NCBI GenBank assembly: GCA_024707365.1
Contig: JANPZV010000005.1
Location: forward strand, 1,716,776-1,780,775
Source of the DNA: Terricaulis sp.
Lineage (GTDB): Bacteria; Pseudomonadota; Alphaproteobacteria; Caulobacterales; Aquidulcibacteraceae
Length of the DNA: 64,000 nt
Direction: 5' to 3'
The notes under the pieces are model-generated. The model saw only the letters and a program-made list of their open reading frames with translations. It did no database searches and was not told the origin of the DNA. Made by a program: the position numbers and the translations under genes. Position 1 is the first letter of the stretch, and the number at the start of each line of letters is the position of its first letter. Positions 21,699 through 33,361 of the stretch are shown here, one piece after another.

Positions 21699-21800
21699 TC
21701 AAGCCAAGAGGCCCTGGGCCACAATAATGAAGGCGGCGCAGGCCCACATCCCGGCGATAATCCAGACAACGCGGCTGCGATGGGTGGTTTTGCGGCGCAT
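21699..21800 (-). CDS. Possible 33-aa single-span membrane microprotein
   Basis: Upstream of rpmH, an ATG at 21800 opens a 33-codon frame: a basic start (MRRKTTHRSR) and then one hydrophobic helix (VVWIIAGMWACAAFIIVAQGLLA) before TGA. Positive-inside charge and a clean TM helix make it look like a real small membrane protein rather than noise. A purine-rich site is only weak (GCGGAGCC before ATG). No function can be assigned. The rest of the 21635-21996 gap shows only a repeat at 21951-21985 and presumed promoters. Confidence 0.4.
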   Translation of the reverse strand: MRRKTTHRSRVVWIIAGMWACAAFIIVAQGLLA

Positions 21801-21950
21801 GATGGCGGCTCCGCGCCGGCTTGGGGGAGGGGGAGGGAACCGGCGCTATCCACAGCTTAACCGGGTAGGGCCAAACCGCCACATGAATTCGCGGACGGAA
21901 TGTCTCCCGCCACGACAGAACCGCTTGGATGCGACACGGCGTTTGATCCA

Positions 21951-21985
21951 TAATGTAGGTCGCATTTAAGTCCCGACGCTTTAAG
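21951..21985. repeat. 35-bp motif repeated at 56752-56787
   Basis: The segment AATGTAGGTCGCATTTAAG...CGACGCTTTAAG directly upstream of the sensor kinase is closely matched by AATGTGGGCCGCATTTAAA...CGACGCTTTAG after the iron-transport ATPase gene. GCATTTAA and CGACGCTTTA are identical in both. The short GTCG/CGAC arms can pair in this copy. It may be a small dispersed repeat or a shared regulatory site. Confidence 0.55.
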
Positions 21986-21996
21986 TCAGGGGGCCG

Positions 21997-23441
21997 ATGC
22001 CTGAACCGCGCGCCCCTGGCCCTCTTTCCAAGCCCTGGCGGGCGCTGCGGGCCTTTGTCGAGAGCCTGGCGGGCAAGCTGCTGGGGCTGACGCTGCTGGC
22101 GATCCTGGCCGGCAACGTCATGATCTTCGCCCCGGCGATGGCCACCTTCCACGAAACCTGGCTGCGCGAGCGGATGAACCTTTCGCAGATCGCCGCCCTG
22201 GCGCTGGAGGGGTCGCCCGATTTCGCCATCGCGGAATCGCTGGAAACCGAATTGCTCGATAATGCCGGCGTGCTGCGCGCGGCGCTGCAGCGCGCGGGCG
22301 AGCGCGTGTTGCTGCTCGAAAGCTTTGAAACGCCGCCGCGCGGCGTTCTCATCACCTATGACTATACCCGCGCCTCCGATGCTGAGCGGTTTTGGTGGGC
22401 GTTTCAAACCTGGCTCGCGCCGGATGGACGCGTGCTGCAGGTGCGCGCGCGCGCCCGCGCTTTGAAAGCGGCCAATTCATCGAGATCGTGCTGCGCGAGG
22501 AGGCGCTCAAGCGCGCGATGAACAAGTTCGCCAAGGATTTTGCGCTGTTCTCCACGCTGGTTCTGTTGCTAGCCGGCGCTGCGATCTATTTCGCGCTGAC
22601 CATGCTGTTCGTGCGCCCGATGCATGATCTTACCCGCAGCATCGAGCAATTCCGCGATCGGCCCGAGGATGTGTCGATCAATTTCCCGCGCAGCGCGCGC
22701 GCCGATGAGATCGGCCGCGCCCAGCGCGCGGCCGCCGACATGGCCGAGCAGGTGCGCAATGCGCTTAAGCAGCGCGAACGCTTGGCCGCGCTCGGCGGGG
22801 CGGTGGCGCGCATCGGCCACGATTTACGCAACATGCTCTCCACCGCGCAGCTGGTGGCTGATCGGCTTGGCCGCTCCGAAGATCCCGATGTGCGCCGCCT
22901 TGCGCCGCGGCTTGAGCGCACCATCGACCGCGCCGCCGGCCTTGCCGCCTCGACGCTGAAATACGGCCGCGCCGATGAAAAAGCGCCGGAGCTGCGCCGT
23001 GTCGAGATCGCCCCGGTGGCTGAAGAGGCGCTCTCGGACGCGCTGCTCGGGTTTGAGGGCGTGGCCGCGCGCATCGAGATCGACAAGGGCCTCGCCGCCA
23101 TCGCCGATCCCGAACATCTGCACCGCATCATCAACAATCTCACGCGCAACGCCGCTCAAGCGATGAGCGGCCATGCGCGGCGCGATAAGCTCATCACCGT
23201 GCGCGGCCTGCGCATCGAGGGCCGCTGCGAGATCGAGGTGGTGGATCGCGGGCCGGGCGTGCCGGACAATTTGCGCAAGCGCTTGTTTGAGCCGTTCGTC
23301 TCCGCCGCGCCCGAAGCGGGCGGGACTGGCCTGGGCCTTGCCATCTCACGCGAACTGGCGCGCGCCATGGGCGGCGAACTCGAACTCACCCGCAACGGCG
23401 CCGAAGGCGCGACGTTTCGGATCACGCTGCCGGCGGGGTGA
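21997..23441 (+). CDS. Membrane sensor histidine kinase with HAMP domain (one frameshift)
   Basis: The protein, about 480 aa, has an N-terminal TM (near LLGLTLLAILAGNVMIF), a periplasmic sensor of about 135 aa, a second TM (LFSTLVLLLAGAAIYFALTM), HAMP and a HisKA-like domain. Its H-box is the unusual GHDLRNML (near 22817-22840). The ATPase domain has N-box IINNLTRNAAQAM, VDRGPGVPD and GGTGLGLAI. Frames join near 22450-22462 in a GCGCGCGC run, giving ...RFESGQFIEIV. No response regulator gene is adjacent, so it is an orphan kinase here. Upstream is the 21951-21985 motif. Confidence 0.82.
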
Positions 23442-23479
23442 GGGGCGATGGTGGCGGCGCGGGCGCCGGCGCACGAAAA

Positions 23480-23633
23480 AGAGTATGTTACTCTTTCCCT
23501 TTAGGCACTCTTTCCCTTTCCGTCCGTGTCACTCTTTCCGGGGTGAAGCGCAACGCGCGGGGTGCGGGCGCGGGAAAAAGAGTGTGCGTCACTCTAAGTA
23601 TAAGTAGGGTGTCACCCTTTCCTAACATACTCT
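23480..23633. repeat. MITE-like 154-bp element with 11-bp terminal inverted repeats
   Basis: The ends are perfect 11-bp inverted repeats (AGAGTATGTTA at 23480-23490, TAACATACTCT at 23623-23633). Inside are further palindromes: AAAGAGTA-TGT-TACTCTTT at the left end, CACTCTTTCC facing GGGAAAAAGAGTG, and AGAGTG-TGCG-TCACTCT. No coding frame is convincing. It is lower in GC than its surroundings and lies just before an unrecognised secreted-protein gene. No clear target-site duplication is seen. Confidence 0.45.
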
Positions 23634-23656
23634 ATTTGCAACTGTGGGGGTGGGGC

Positions 23657-24758
23657 ATGTTTAAGCAATTCGCCATTGCGACTTTGTGCATTGCGCTGAG
23701 CGCAAGCGCGGCTTCGGCAGGGCCGATGGCGCCTAATGCTTTGGACGCCGACGACATGGCTTGGTTTTACAATCGACCAAGCGTCGCGCTCGTCGAATAC
23801 ACTGACGACTTGGCCCAGTGTCGCGCTGTAGCGGTGGCCGTCCAGGCGGGATCGAATTTTAGGGGTGTTGTAAGGCCCGGCAGTCTGGCGGACATGGTGA
23901 TACAGGCAGGTCCGCTACGTACCCGCACTGACGATTGTATGATAGCGCGCGGGTATCGTCGTTTTACAGCGCCAGATTCCCTCCCTGTCGGCTTTCCTCA
24001 GGCGGTTTGAAGCCATGAATGAAGCTGCAAAGATGGCCTTGATCAGCGCCGACACCCCCAGCGAAGGAACCTTGGCGCGACATTGGGGAAACTCATATTG
24101 GATCACTTCTGAGAACGACGCGCCAATTGCAACGCCGCGTCGGCCTGTGTATTCCTCCGGCAGCTCGGACCCGCTTACCACGCGAGGGCGCCTGAGCGCG
24201 CTTGAAAGCATTTCCCCAATCACACTTGGCCCAAACGAAGCTCTAGTGCTGTTAACTTTGAGCGGACCGAATCGAGAAAGGCCTCCGCCATTTGTAATGT
24301 TCCATGGGCAAACTTCAGTCCCGATGGGGGTGCGCCAGAGGTCGGACTTGCCCTGGTTTGCAGCAGTCATGTCGCGCGCGACGCAAACTCAAACCTTTGC
24401 CTTTATTGTGCCGGCCAACACTTACGTTTTGTCAAACGCCTCTGCTGGCGGGAACATTCCCGGCGCGCAATTCTGTTATGGCGCGCCAGGTTTTAGCGCC
24501 GTAGCTGGCGATGTCGTGTACATTGGCGAAGTCTATCTGCAAGCGGGCGCTCTCCAAACGGACGTTTATGTTCCGCCGGCGCCCTTTGGTTTGCGTATCG
24601 AGACGGAGGGTTTGGAGGCGGCGCGTGGACTGTTGCAGCAGACACCGGATATCGCAACACGCCTGCGCAAGGCAGATTTTCAGAATGGGCATACGCGCGC
24701 ATGCGTCCCAGGCTTAGGTACATATGGGATCGACATACCGGGCGCACCGTGGCGCTAA
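23657..24758 (+). CDS. Unknown secreted protein, probably one gene split by a frameshift
   Basis: Two frames are seen: 23657-24010 (117 aa, clear signal peptide MFKQFAIATLCIALSASAASA) and 24015-24758 (247 aa, no signal). Removing one G from GCGGTTT near 24003 joins them as ...FPQAFEAMNEAAKMALIS, a natural continuation given the many indels in this window. The N-terminal part has two cysteines and a CMIARGYRRF motif seen in small exported proteins of related bacteria. The C-terminal part looks like a beta-rich domain (FIVPANTYVLSNASAGG...). GC content and codon use are lower than in the neighbours, suggesting recent acquisition. Function unknown. If the break is real, these are two genes. Confidence 0.55.
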
Positions 24759-24849
24759 GACGCGTGCCAATAAAGATCGCTTCTGCGTCAGCGCGACCTC
24801 AGGAAGAGACTTAAGGTGTTATGGTGACTCTTTAAGCGCGCGGTCGATC

Positions 24850-26640
24850 TTATGGCCCGGTTGCCTCAACCGCCGTCGGCGCTTCCGCCGGCAAGCGCCC
24901 CACAATCCCATCGCGCCTTGGATCGGCGCCGCCTTCGAGCCCTTGCGGCGTGACGCGGATCGCGTGCAGGCCGCTCGCTTCCAGCGCGCTTTCCTGCACT
25001 GTCCAGCCGCGCGTTGTCAGCGCGCGCAGCACGCCGGCCGGCATGCGCGGGGCTTCGATGCGCGCGGGCGCCTCGCGCGCGGTGGCGTTGCCCACGTCGA
25101 TCGCCTGCTGCACGCCGAGCCCCCAATCGAGGATGCCGATGGTGGCGCGCGCCACATAGCCAATGATCGCCGAGCCGCCCGGCGAGCCGATCACCAGCTC
25201 AAGCGAGCCATCCTGATTGAGCACGATCATCGGCGACATCGAAGAGCGCGGCGCCTTGCGCGGCTCCACCGCATTAGCCACCGGCAAGCCGTTGAGCGAA
25301 GGCTCGAACGAAAAATCCGTCAGCTGATTGTTGAGCAAAAATCCGCCCACCATGCGCTGCGCGCCAAAGCCGGATCCGATCGTCGCCGTAAGCGAAACCG
25401 CATTGCCCCAGCTATCGACGATCGAAAGATGCGTCGTGCCGCTGTCATCCCCGCCTGAGCGGCCCCAGCGCTCATAGAGCTCAGGCCCGGCCGGCATGCC
25501 GGCCGGGGTGCTGGTCGGCGCGCGCGCAAGATCGATCAGCCGCGCGCGCTCATCGAGATAAGCAGGCGCGATCAATTCGCGCGTCGGCATCGGCGCGAAC
25601 GCATCATCGGCCATGTAATGGTCGCGGTCGGCGTAGGCGAGGCGGCTCGCCCACAGGAAGGCGGACCAATCATCGGCGTTGTCCAGCCCGCCCGGTTGCG
25701 GGCGCGCGCGCTCATAAAGCCCAAGGATCGCCAGCACCGCATTGCCGGAACTGGGCGGGCCCACAGTGCAGGCGCGATAGACGCGATAGGCCCCGCACAC
25801 CGGCTCCAGCCGCCGCGCCTCCACCGCCTGCAAATCCGCAAGCGTCAGCGAGCCGCCGCGCGGATTACGCTGGGCGGCGGCCACGATCGCATCCGCGATC
25901 GGGCCTTGTGTGAGCGCTTGCGGGCCATGCTCGGCCAATGCTTGCAGCGTCAGCGCATATTGCGGATTGCGCAGCACCGCGCCCGCTTGCAGCGGATTGC
26001 CGTCCCGATCGAAGAAATAGCCGCGCGTGCCGAAATCGGCGCGCAGCCGCCCGCGCTCGGCATAGGCGCTGATCAGCGTCGCCAAACGCGGGGACACCTC
26101 AAACCCTTCCAGCGCCAATTGCATCGCCGGCTCAAACAGCCGCGCCCAGGGCAGGCGCCCATGATCCTCATGCGCCAGCTTCAGCATGTGCAACAGCGAT
26201 GGCGCGCCGATCGCGCGGCCGCTGGCCTGCGCATCGAGAAACGCAATCGGCCGGCCGCGATTGTCGAGAAACATCGAAGGGCTGGCGCCCGCGGGCGCGC
26301 GCTCGCGCCCGTCATAGCCGCTCAATTGCCGATCCTGCGCATTGTAGAACAGCAAAAACCCGCCCCCGCCAATGCCGGAGCTCTGCGGCTCCACCAGCCC
26401 CAGCACCAGTTCCGCCGCGATCGCCGCATCCACCGCGCTGCCGCCAGCTTCCAGCATCGCCAGCGCCGCCTGCACCGCGTAGGGGCTCGCCGCCGTCGCC
26501 ATCGCTTCGCCGCGCGGAGGCGGCGCTGCGGTTTGGCCTTGCGTTGCGCCCGGCGTTTGCGTGCTGACGCACGCGGCCAGCATCAGCGCCATAACCAAAG
26601 CGCCGAAGCGCGCGAAAGCAGTCTTGGTGTGAGTCATCAC
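24850..26640 (-). CDS. ggt: Gamma-glutamyltransferase, lipoprotein
   Basis: This 596-aa Ntn-hydrolase precursor has a lipobox signal (LMLAACVS), so it is probably an envelope lipoprotein. The autoprocessing site is DDSGTTHLSIVD near residue 400; its first Thr becomes the N-terminal nucleophile of the small subunit. The substrate loop SMSPMIV and the oxyanion GSPGGS follow. It hydrolyses glutathione and gamma-glutamyl peptides in the periplasm. The frame is intact and the length is normal. ATG at 26640 or the next codon (26637) could start it. Confidence 0.9.
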   Translation of the reverse strand: MMTHTKTAFARFGALVMALMLAACVSTQTPGATQGQTAAPPPRGEAMATAASPYAVQAALAMLEAGGSAVDAAIAAELVLGLVEPQSSGIGGGGFLLFYNAQDRQLSGYDGRERAPAGASPSMFLDNRGRPIAFLDAQASGRAIGAPSLLHMLKLAHEDHGRLPWARLFEPAMQLALEGFEVSPRLATLISAYAERGRLRADFGTRGYFFDRDGNPLQAGAVLRNPQYALTLQALAEHGPQALTQGPIADAIVAAAQRNPRGGSLTLADLQAVEARRLEPVCGAYRVYRACTVGPPSSGNAVLAILGLYERARPQPGGLDNADDWSAFLWASRLAYADRDHYMADDAFAPMPTRELIAPAYLDERARLIDLARAPTSTPAGMPAGPELYERWGRSGGDDSGTTHLSIVDSWGNAVSLTATIGSGFGAQRMVGGFLLNNQLTDFSFEPSLNGLPVANAVEPRKAPRSSMSPMIVLNQDGSLELVIGSPGGSAIIGYVARATIGILDWGLGVQQAIDVGNATAREAPARIEAPRMPAGVLRALTTRGWTVQESALEASGLHAIRVTPQGLEGGADPRRDGIVGRLPAEAPTAVEATGP

Positions 26641-26722
26641 ACCTACCTACACGCCGCGCTTGGCGAGAGAAAACCCCTCAGCTCCGCTTTGCCTTGGCTG
26701 CGTCTGCGCGCCATATGGGCTC

Positions 26723-27734
26723 ATGTCACATCCTGGCCCCGCCAATTCCCTCGCTGACGCGCCCGGCCTCACCATCGGCTGCGCGCACGATGAGGCCGCG
26801 CGCACCGGCGTTACCGTCATCGTGCCCGATCAGCGCGCGGTCGCTGGCGTGGACGTGCGCGGGGGCGGGCCCGGCACGCGCGAAACCGACGCGCTGGCGG
26901 CGGAAAATCTGGTCGATGCGGTGGATGCGATCGTGCTCTCGGGCGGCTCGGTCTACGGGCTCGGGGCTGCTGACGGCGTGGCCGCCGCCATGGGCGCGGA
27001 GGGGCGGGGCTATGCCCTGATCCCCCCAGCCGGGCGCGCCGCCCTCGCCGGTGATCCCGGCCGCCATCCTGTATGATCTCGCCAATGGCGGCGATAAGGC
27101 CTGGGGCCAGACCCCGCCCTATAACGCCCTCGGCCGCGCCGCCTACGCCGCCCGCGGCCGCGCCGTCCCGCTCGGCAATGCGGGCGCCGGGTATGGCGCG
27201 CTGGCCGGCGCGCTCAAGGGCGGGCAGGGCTCGGCCTCCATCGTCACCGCCGACGGCTTCACCATCGCCGCGCTCGCCGCAGTGAACTGCTTTGGCGCGG
27301 CCACCATGCCGAATTCCCGCGCCTTCTGGGCGCATCCGTTTGAGGTGAATGGCGAATTTGGCGGCGTTGCGCCCGCGCCCGGCGGCTTTGACCTTGAAGA
27401 TTGGGCCGGCGCCAAGCTCAACCCGGCGCCCCGCGCCAACACCACCATCGCCTGCATCGCGCTCGACGCCGCGCTCACCCCCGCCGAAGCCAAGCGCATC
27501 GCCCAGATGGCCAGCGCCGGGCTCGCCCGCGCCATTCGCCCGGTGTTCGCCCCGTTCGACGGGGACGTGGTGTTCGCGCTCTCCATCGCCGCCCGGCCAT
27601 GCCCGGAGCCGCGCCCGCTGGCGCTGGCCCGCTTTGGCGCGCTGGCCGCCGATTGCCTGGCGCGGGCGGTGGCGCGCGGGGTGTTCGAGGCGGCGAGCCT
27701 CGGCGGCGCCTCCGCCTGGCGCGATCTTGCCTAA
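26723..27734 (+). CDS. P1-family peptidase (DmpA/NylC-like), one frameshift
   Basis: The protein, about 336 aa, belongs to the P1/DmpA family of self-cleaving aminopeptidases/amidases. N-terminal features are GLTIGCAHDEAARTGVTVI and VLSGGSVYGL. After the break, PAAILYDLANGG and the autoproteolysis region AALAAVNCFGAATMP follow. The expected nucleophile (Ser/Thr after Asn) appears to be Cys in NCFG or a nearby residue, so catalysis cannot be asserted. Frames join near 27036 in a GC-rich run. It is divergent from ggt and ends 44 bp before tRNA-Arg. Confidence 0.75.
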
Positions 27735-27778
27735 GCTGCTTGCCAGCGCCCGAACCGGACGCTATGCACGCGCCCTTC

Positions 27779-27855
27779 GCGCCCGTAGCTCAGCTGGATA
27801 GAGCACCAGACTACGAATCTGGGGGTCAGGAGTTCGAATCTCTTCGGGCGCGCCA
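27779..27855 (+). tRNA. tRNA-Arg (anticodon ACG)
   Basis: A 77-nt cloverleaf: acceptor GCGCCCG/CGGGCGC, D-arm GCTCAGCTGGATAGAGC, anticodon arm CCAGA-CTACGAA-TCTGG with ACG at 27813-27815, T-arm AGGAGTTCGAATCTCT, discriminator G and encoded CCA. It reads CGN arginine codons after A34-to-inosine editing by TadA, whose gene is at 43161-43613. Confidence 0.97.
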
Positions 27856-27958
27856 TAACTCCTTCGTCGAAACGCCGCGCCCTGTTTTGGGTTTTGTTCG
27901 GGCGTTGTCCGAACGGGCGCGCCATCTCCACCATGCCGATGCGAACAGAGCTGTGGCG

Positions 27959-28873
27959 CTAAAGGCTGCGGCCGTTTGCGCTGCGCGTGCGGGCGAGGGC
28001 GCGTGTTTGGGCGGGGCCGCTTCGGTAGAGAAAATCCGCCGGCAGGCCCAGGCGCAGGCACGCTTGCGCAGGCGGCGCGCTCAGCACCGGCACGCGTTCG
28101 GCCAGAGCGCCGAGCCCGCGCAGCAGCCGGCCGTCCATGGGCGAAAGATCGTAGCTTGCGCCAAGCTTCAATATCTCGCGCACGGAAGCGGGCAAAATCG
28201 CCGCAGAGCCGCGCGCCATCAGCCGGCGCAAATTTTTCGGCAAGCCAAGCGCGCCGGGGCCCGACTGCACGACGCCAAGAAATTCCGAAATGATCGGATG
28301 CGCTTCAAAGCGCGGCAGCAGCGCCTCCGTCATCGCCGCGAAATCCGCATCGGAGCGGATTGGGTTCTCGACGCCGTAAAGCCGCGCCACAGGCTCGCTC
28401 TCGGCGTAAAAGCGGCGCTTCTCCGCTTCGCTCAGCGGCGCGACGAAGCGATCATAAGCGGTGAGAAACCCGTAAGAGGCGGTGGCGCTCACCCAATCGA
28501 GCAGCGGCGCATCCAGCGCGCGATAGGTTTCACCCGCGGGCGTTTGCCCCTCAACGCGCGCATGCATGTTGGTGACGCCGGCGATCACGCGCTCTGCCGC
28601 ATGCTTGGGGCCGTAAACGCCCACCATCGCCGCCATCGCCGTGCGTTCGGAGCGGCCAATCGGGTCTTGCTTGTAAGTCGAGTGATCCCAAACGCCCGAG
28701 CGGATGCGCGGATCGGCAAATTCCAGCAGCACCGCCGCCACCCCGCCAACGCCCAGCGCCACCGGGTTTTTGAACACCCGCCACGACACCGAATCCGGCG
28801 CGCAATAGGCCTCCGCGCCCCGAGGGCGCGCGAAATCGACCTTCCAGCCGAGATAGGAGGCGATCTTCAGCAT
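27959..28873 (-). CDS. MpaB/DUF2236-family oxygenase-like protein
   Basis: The protein, about 304 aa, matches the DUF2236/MpaB (latex-clearing-like) family. It has SVSWRVFKNPVALGVGGVAAVLLEFADPRI, then SGVWDHSTYKQDPIGRSERT and a conserved helical core ending SPMDGRLLRG. Family members bind heme b and some perform O2-dependent oxidations, but most are uncharacterised. MLKIASYLGW at 28873 is the chosen start; a longer frame reaching 28972 has a poor N-terminus. It stands alone between tRNA-Arg and the DUF885 gene. The AT-rich 28874-29139 gap should hold divergent promoters. Confidence 0.78.
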   Translation of the reverse strand: MLKIASYLGWKVDFARPRGAEAYCAPDSVSWRVFKNPVALGVGGVAAVLLEFADPRIRSGVWDHSTYKQDPIGRSERTAMAAMVGVYGPKHAAERVIAGVTNMHARVEGQTPAGETYRALDAPLLDWVSATASYGFLTAYDRFVAPLSEAEKRRFYAESEPVARLYGVENPIRSDADFAAMTEALLPRFEAHPIISEFLGVVQSGPGALGLPKNLRRLMARGSAAILPASVREILKLGASYDLSPMDGRLLRGLGALAERVPVLSAPPAQACLRLGLPADFLYRSGPAQTRALARTRSANGRSL

Positions 28874-29139
28874 CGACAGCCAACATGAGTGCGATGCGGC
28901 GCTGAGGCGAGCTGCGACTTTACAGGCGCCGTACAAGCGCCGTTTGGGCGGCAAAGCGTCGTCGCGCGGCAATATTATGCCTACATTTTATAATCTGTGG
29001 ATTATTTTACCTGAAACGACAGGCCGATTTGGCCAATAATTCCACGCTTGAGCCCCATATTGCGGAAACTGCGCCCTTGGCTATGGTGCGCGCGCCGAAC
29101 GCAGGGTGAGTGCCCCGCTGCGGCGCCTAGGAGCATTCC

Positions 29140-30911
29140 ATGAAAGCCAACCGCCGCTGGGTGATCGCTGCTTTTGGAGCCTCCGCGCTCGCGCCGTTCA
29201 CCCCGGCCTTTGCTCAAGAGAGCACCCGCGCTGACCGTGCGTTCGAGGCGCTGGCCGCCCGCTGGCTGGATCGCTCGATGCGCTTTTCGCCCGTCAGCGC
29301 CACCGGCATCGGCGATCACCGCTTCGATGATCGGGTTGATGATGTCAGCCCCGCAGGCCGCGCCGCCAGCTTGCGCTTTTACGCGCGAAACCCTTGCCGC
29401 GCTTGAAGGCATTGACCGCAACCAGCTCTCGCGCGCCAATCAGGTGGATTACGCGCTGCTGGCCAACAATCTGCGCGGCGATGTTTGGCGCAGCGAAGCG
29501 CTGCAAAGCTGGGCGTGGAATCCGCTCTCCTATCAGAGCATCGCCGGCGGGGCGCTTTACAGCCTGATGGCGCGCGAGTTCGCGCCGCTGCCGCAGCGCC
29601 TGGAAAACGCAACCGCGCGCATGGAACGCATTCCCGCGATCTTCGCCCAGGCGCGTGCGCAATTGCAGCCCGGCCGCGTGCCGCTCACGCATGCGGAAAC
29701 TTATGCGGCGCAGAATCGCGGGCTCAAGAGCATTGTCTCCGGCATGATCCTGCCGCACGCGGGTGCGCTTTCGGCCTCAAGCGCCGCCGGCTTGAGCGCG
29801 CGGCCGAAGCTTTCAACGCTGCGGTGGATGCGCATCAAGCCTGGATCGACACAACGCTTGTGCCGCAAGCGCAAGGCGAGTTCCGCGTCGGCGCCGAGGT
29901 GTTCGATACGCAGCTTGCCTTCACGCTGCAAAGCGATCTCACCCGCGCCGATATTCGCCAGCGCGCCGATGCGGCGGTGCTCGCGGTGCGCGCTGAGATG
30001 TACCGCATCTCCAAGCTCGCGCTCGCCGGCCATCCAGGCGCGCCGGAAACGCCGGAAAACCCCACCGAAGCGCAGCAGCAAGCCGCCATCCGCGCCGCGC
30101 TTGATCTCGCCGCCGATGATCGGCCCGCGCCCGATCAGCTTGTCGCTGTCGCCACCGCAGGCGTGGCCGAGGCCGACGCCTTCCTGCATGCGCGCGAGAT
30201 CATCTCCATGCCGCCCGAGCCGGTGCGCGTGATCCTGATGCCGGAATTCCAGCGCGGCTTTGCGGTGGCGTATCTCGATGCGCCGGGCCCGCTGGAGCGT
30301 GATCTTGGCAGCTTCTATGCGGTCTCGCCCATCCCCGATGGCTGGAGCGAAGAACAAACCACCAGCTTCCTGCGCGAATATAACAATCGCGGCATTCTCG
30401 ACATCGCCGTGCACGAAAGCTCGCCCGGCCATTACGTGCAGCTCTGGCACGCGAACTCGTATCCCTCGACGCTGCGCGCGGTGCTGAGCTCAGGCTCGTT
30501 CGTCGAAGGCTGGGCGGTTTATGCTGAGCAGGTGATGATCGAAGAGGGCTTCCGCGCCGGCGATCATCTTTATCATCTTTCCCAGCTCAAAGTGCTTTTG
30601 CGCACCATCACCAATTCCATCATCGACCAGGCCATCCATGTGGACGGCATGCGCGAAGAGGAGATGATGCATCTTCTCGTGCACACCGCTTTCCAGGAAG
30701 AGCGGGAAGCGGCCGGCAAGTGGCGGCGCGCGCAGCTTTCCTTCACCCAGCTCTCCACCTATTTCGTCGGCTATCAGGAGCATATTGAAACCCGCGCGGC
30801 CGCGAAGGCGCGCGCCGATTTCAATCTCAAAAGCTACCATGACCGGCTGCTCTCTTTCGGCTCCCCGCCGATGCGCTATGCGCGCGCGCTCTATTTCAAC
30901 GAGGCGATCCC

Positions 30912-30915
<4 letters not shown>
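29140..30915 (+). CDS. Exported DUF885 (M3-like) peptidase-family protein (two frameshifts)
   Basis: The protein, about 590 aa, starts with a signal peptide (MKANRRWVIAAFGASALAPFTPAFA). It carries the DUF885 metal motif HESSPGHYVQ near 30415, the following SGSFVEGWAVYAEQ and the C-terminal SYHDRLLSFGSPPM. DUF885 proteins look like zinc carboxypeptidases/thermolysin-type enzymes but are poorly characterised. Breaks lie near 29385 (a GCGCG run; adding CG gives FYARETLAALEG) and near 29785-29795. It overlaps the leucine dehydrogenase gene by 4 bp, so it heads or joins the branched-chain operon. Confidence 0.8.
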
Positions 30916-33189
<2,274 letters not shown>

Positions 33190-33214
33190 GCCCTCCCGTC
33201 GAACGTTCCTCCAC

Positions 33215-33326
33215 CTCGTCATTCCGGTCGCGCGAAGCGCGGGCCGGAACCCAGGGGGTGACAAAGCGCCGTGCGTTTGCCCCTGGGTTCCGGGTTCTCA
33301 GCTTCGCTGAGCCTCGGAATGACGAG
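33215..33326. repeat. Palindromic repeat (CTCGTCATTCC type) between E1 alpha and E1 beta
   Basis: The outer arms CTCGTCATTCCGG and CGGAATGACGAG are inverted repeats; inner arms CCGGAACCCAGGGG and CCCCTGGGTTCCGG also pair, with a GCGCGAAGCGCG hairpin between. It is a typical dispersed bacterial intergenic palindrome. It sits inside an operon, so it could affect relative expression of the subunits. Confidence 0.7.
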
Positions 33327-33361
33327 CTTGCTTCGCTCCGCGCTTCAGGGAGCGCGTAGCC

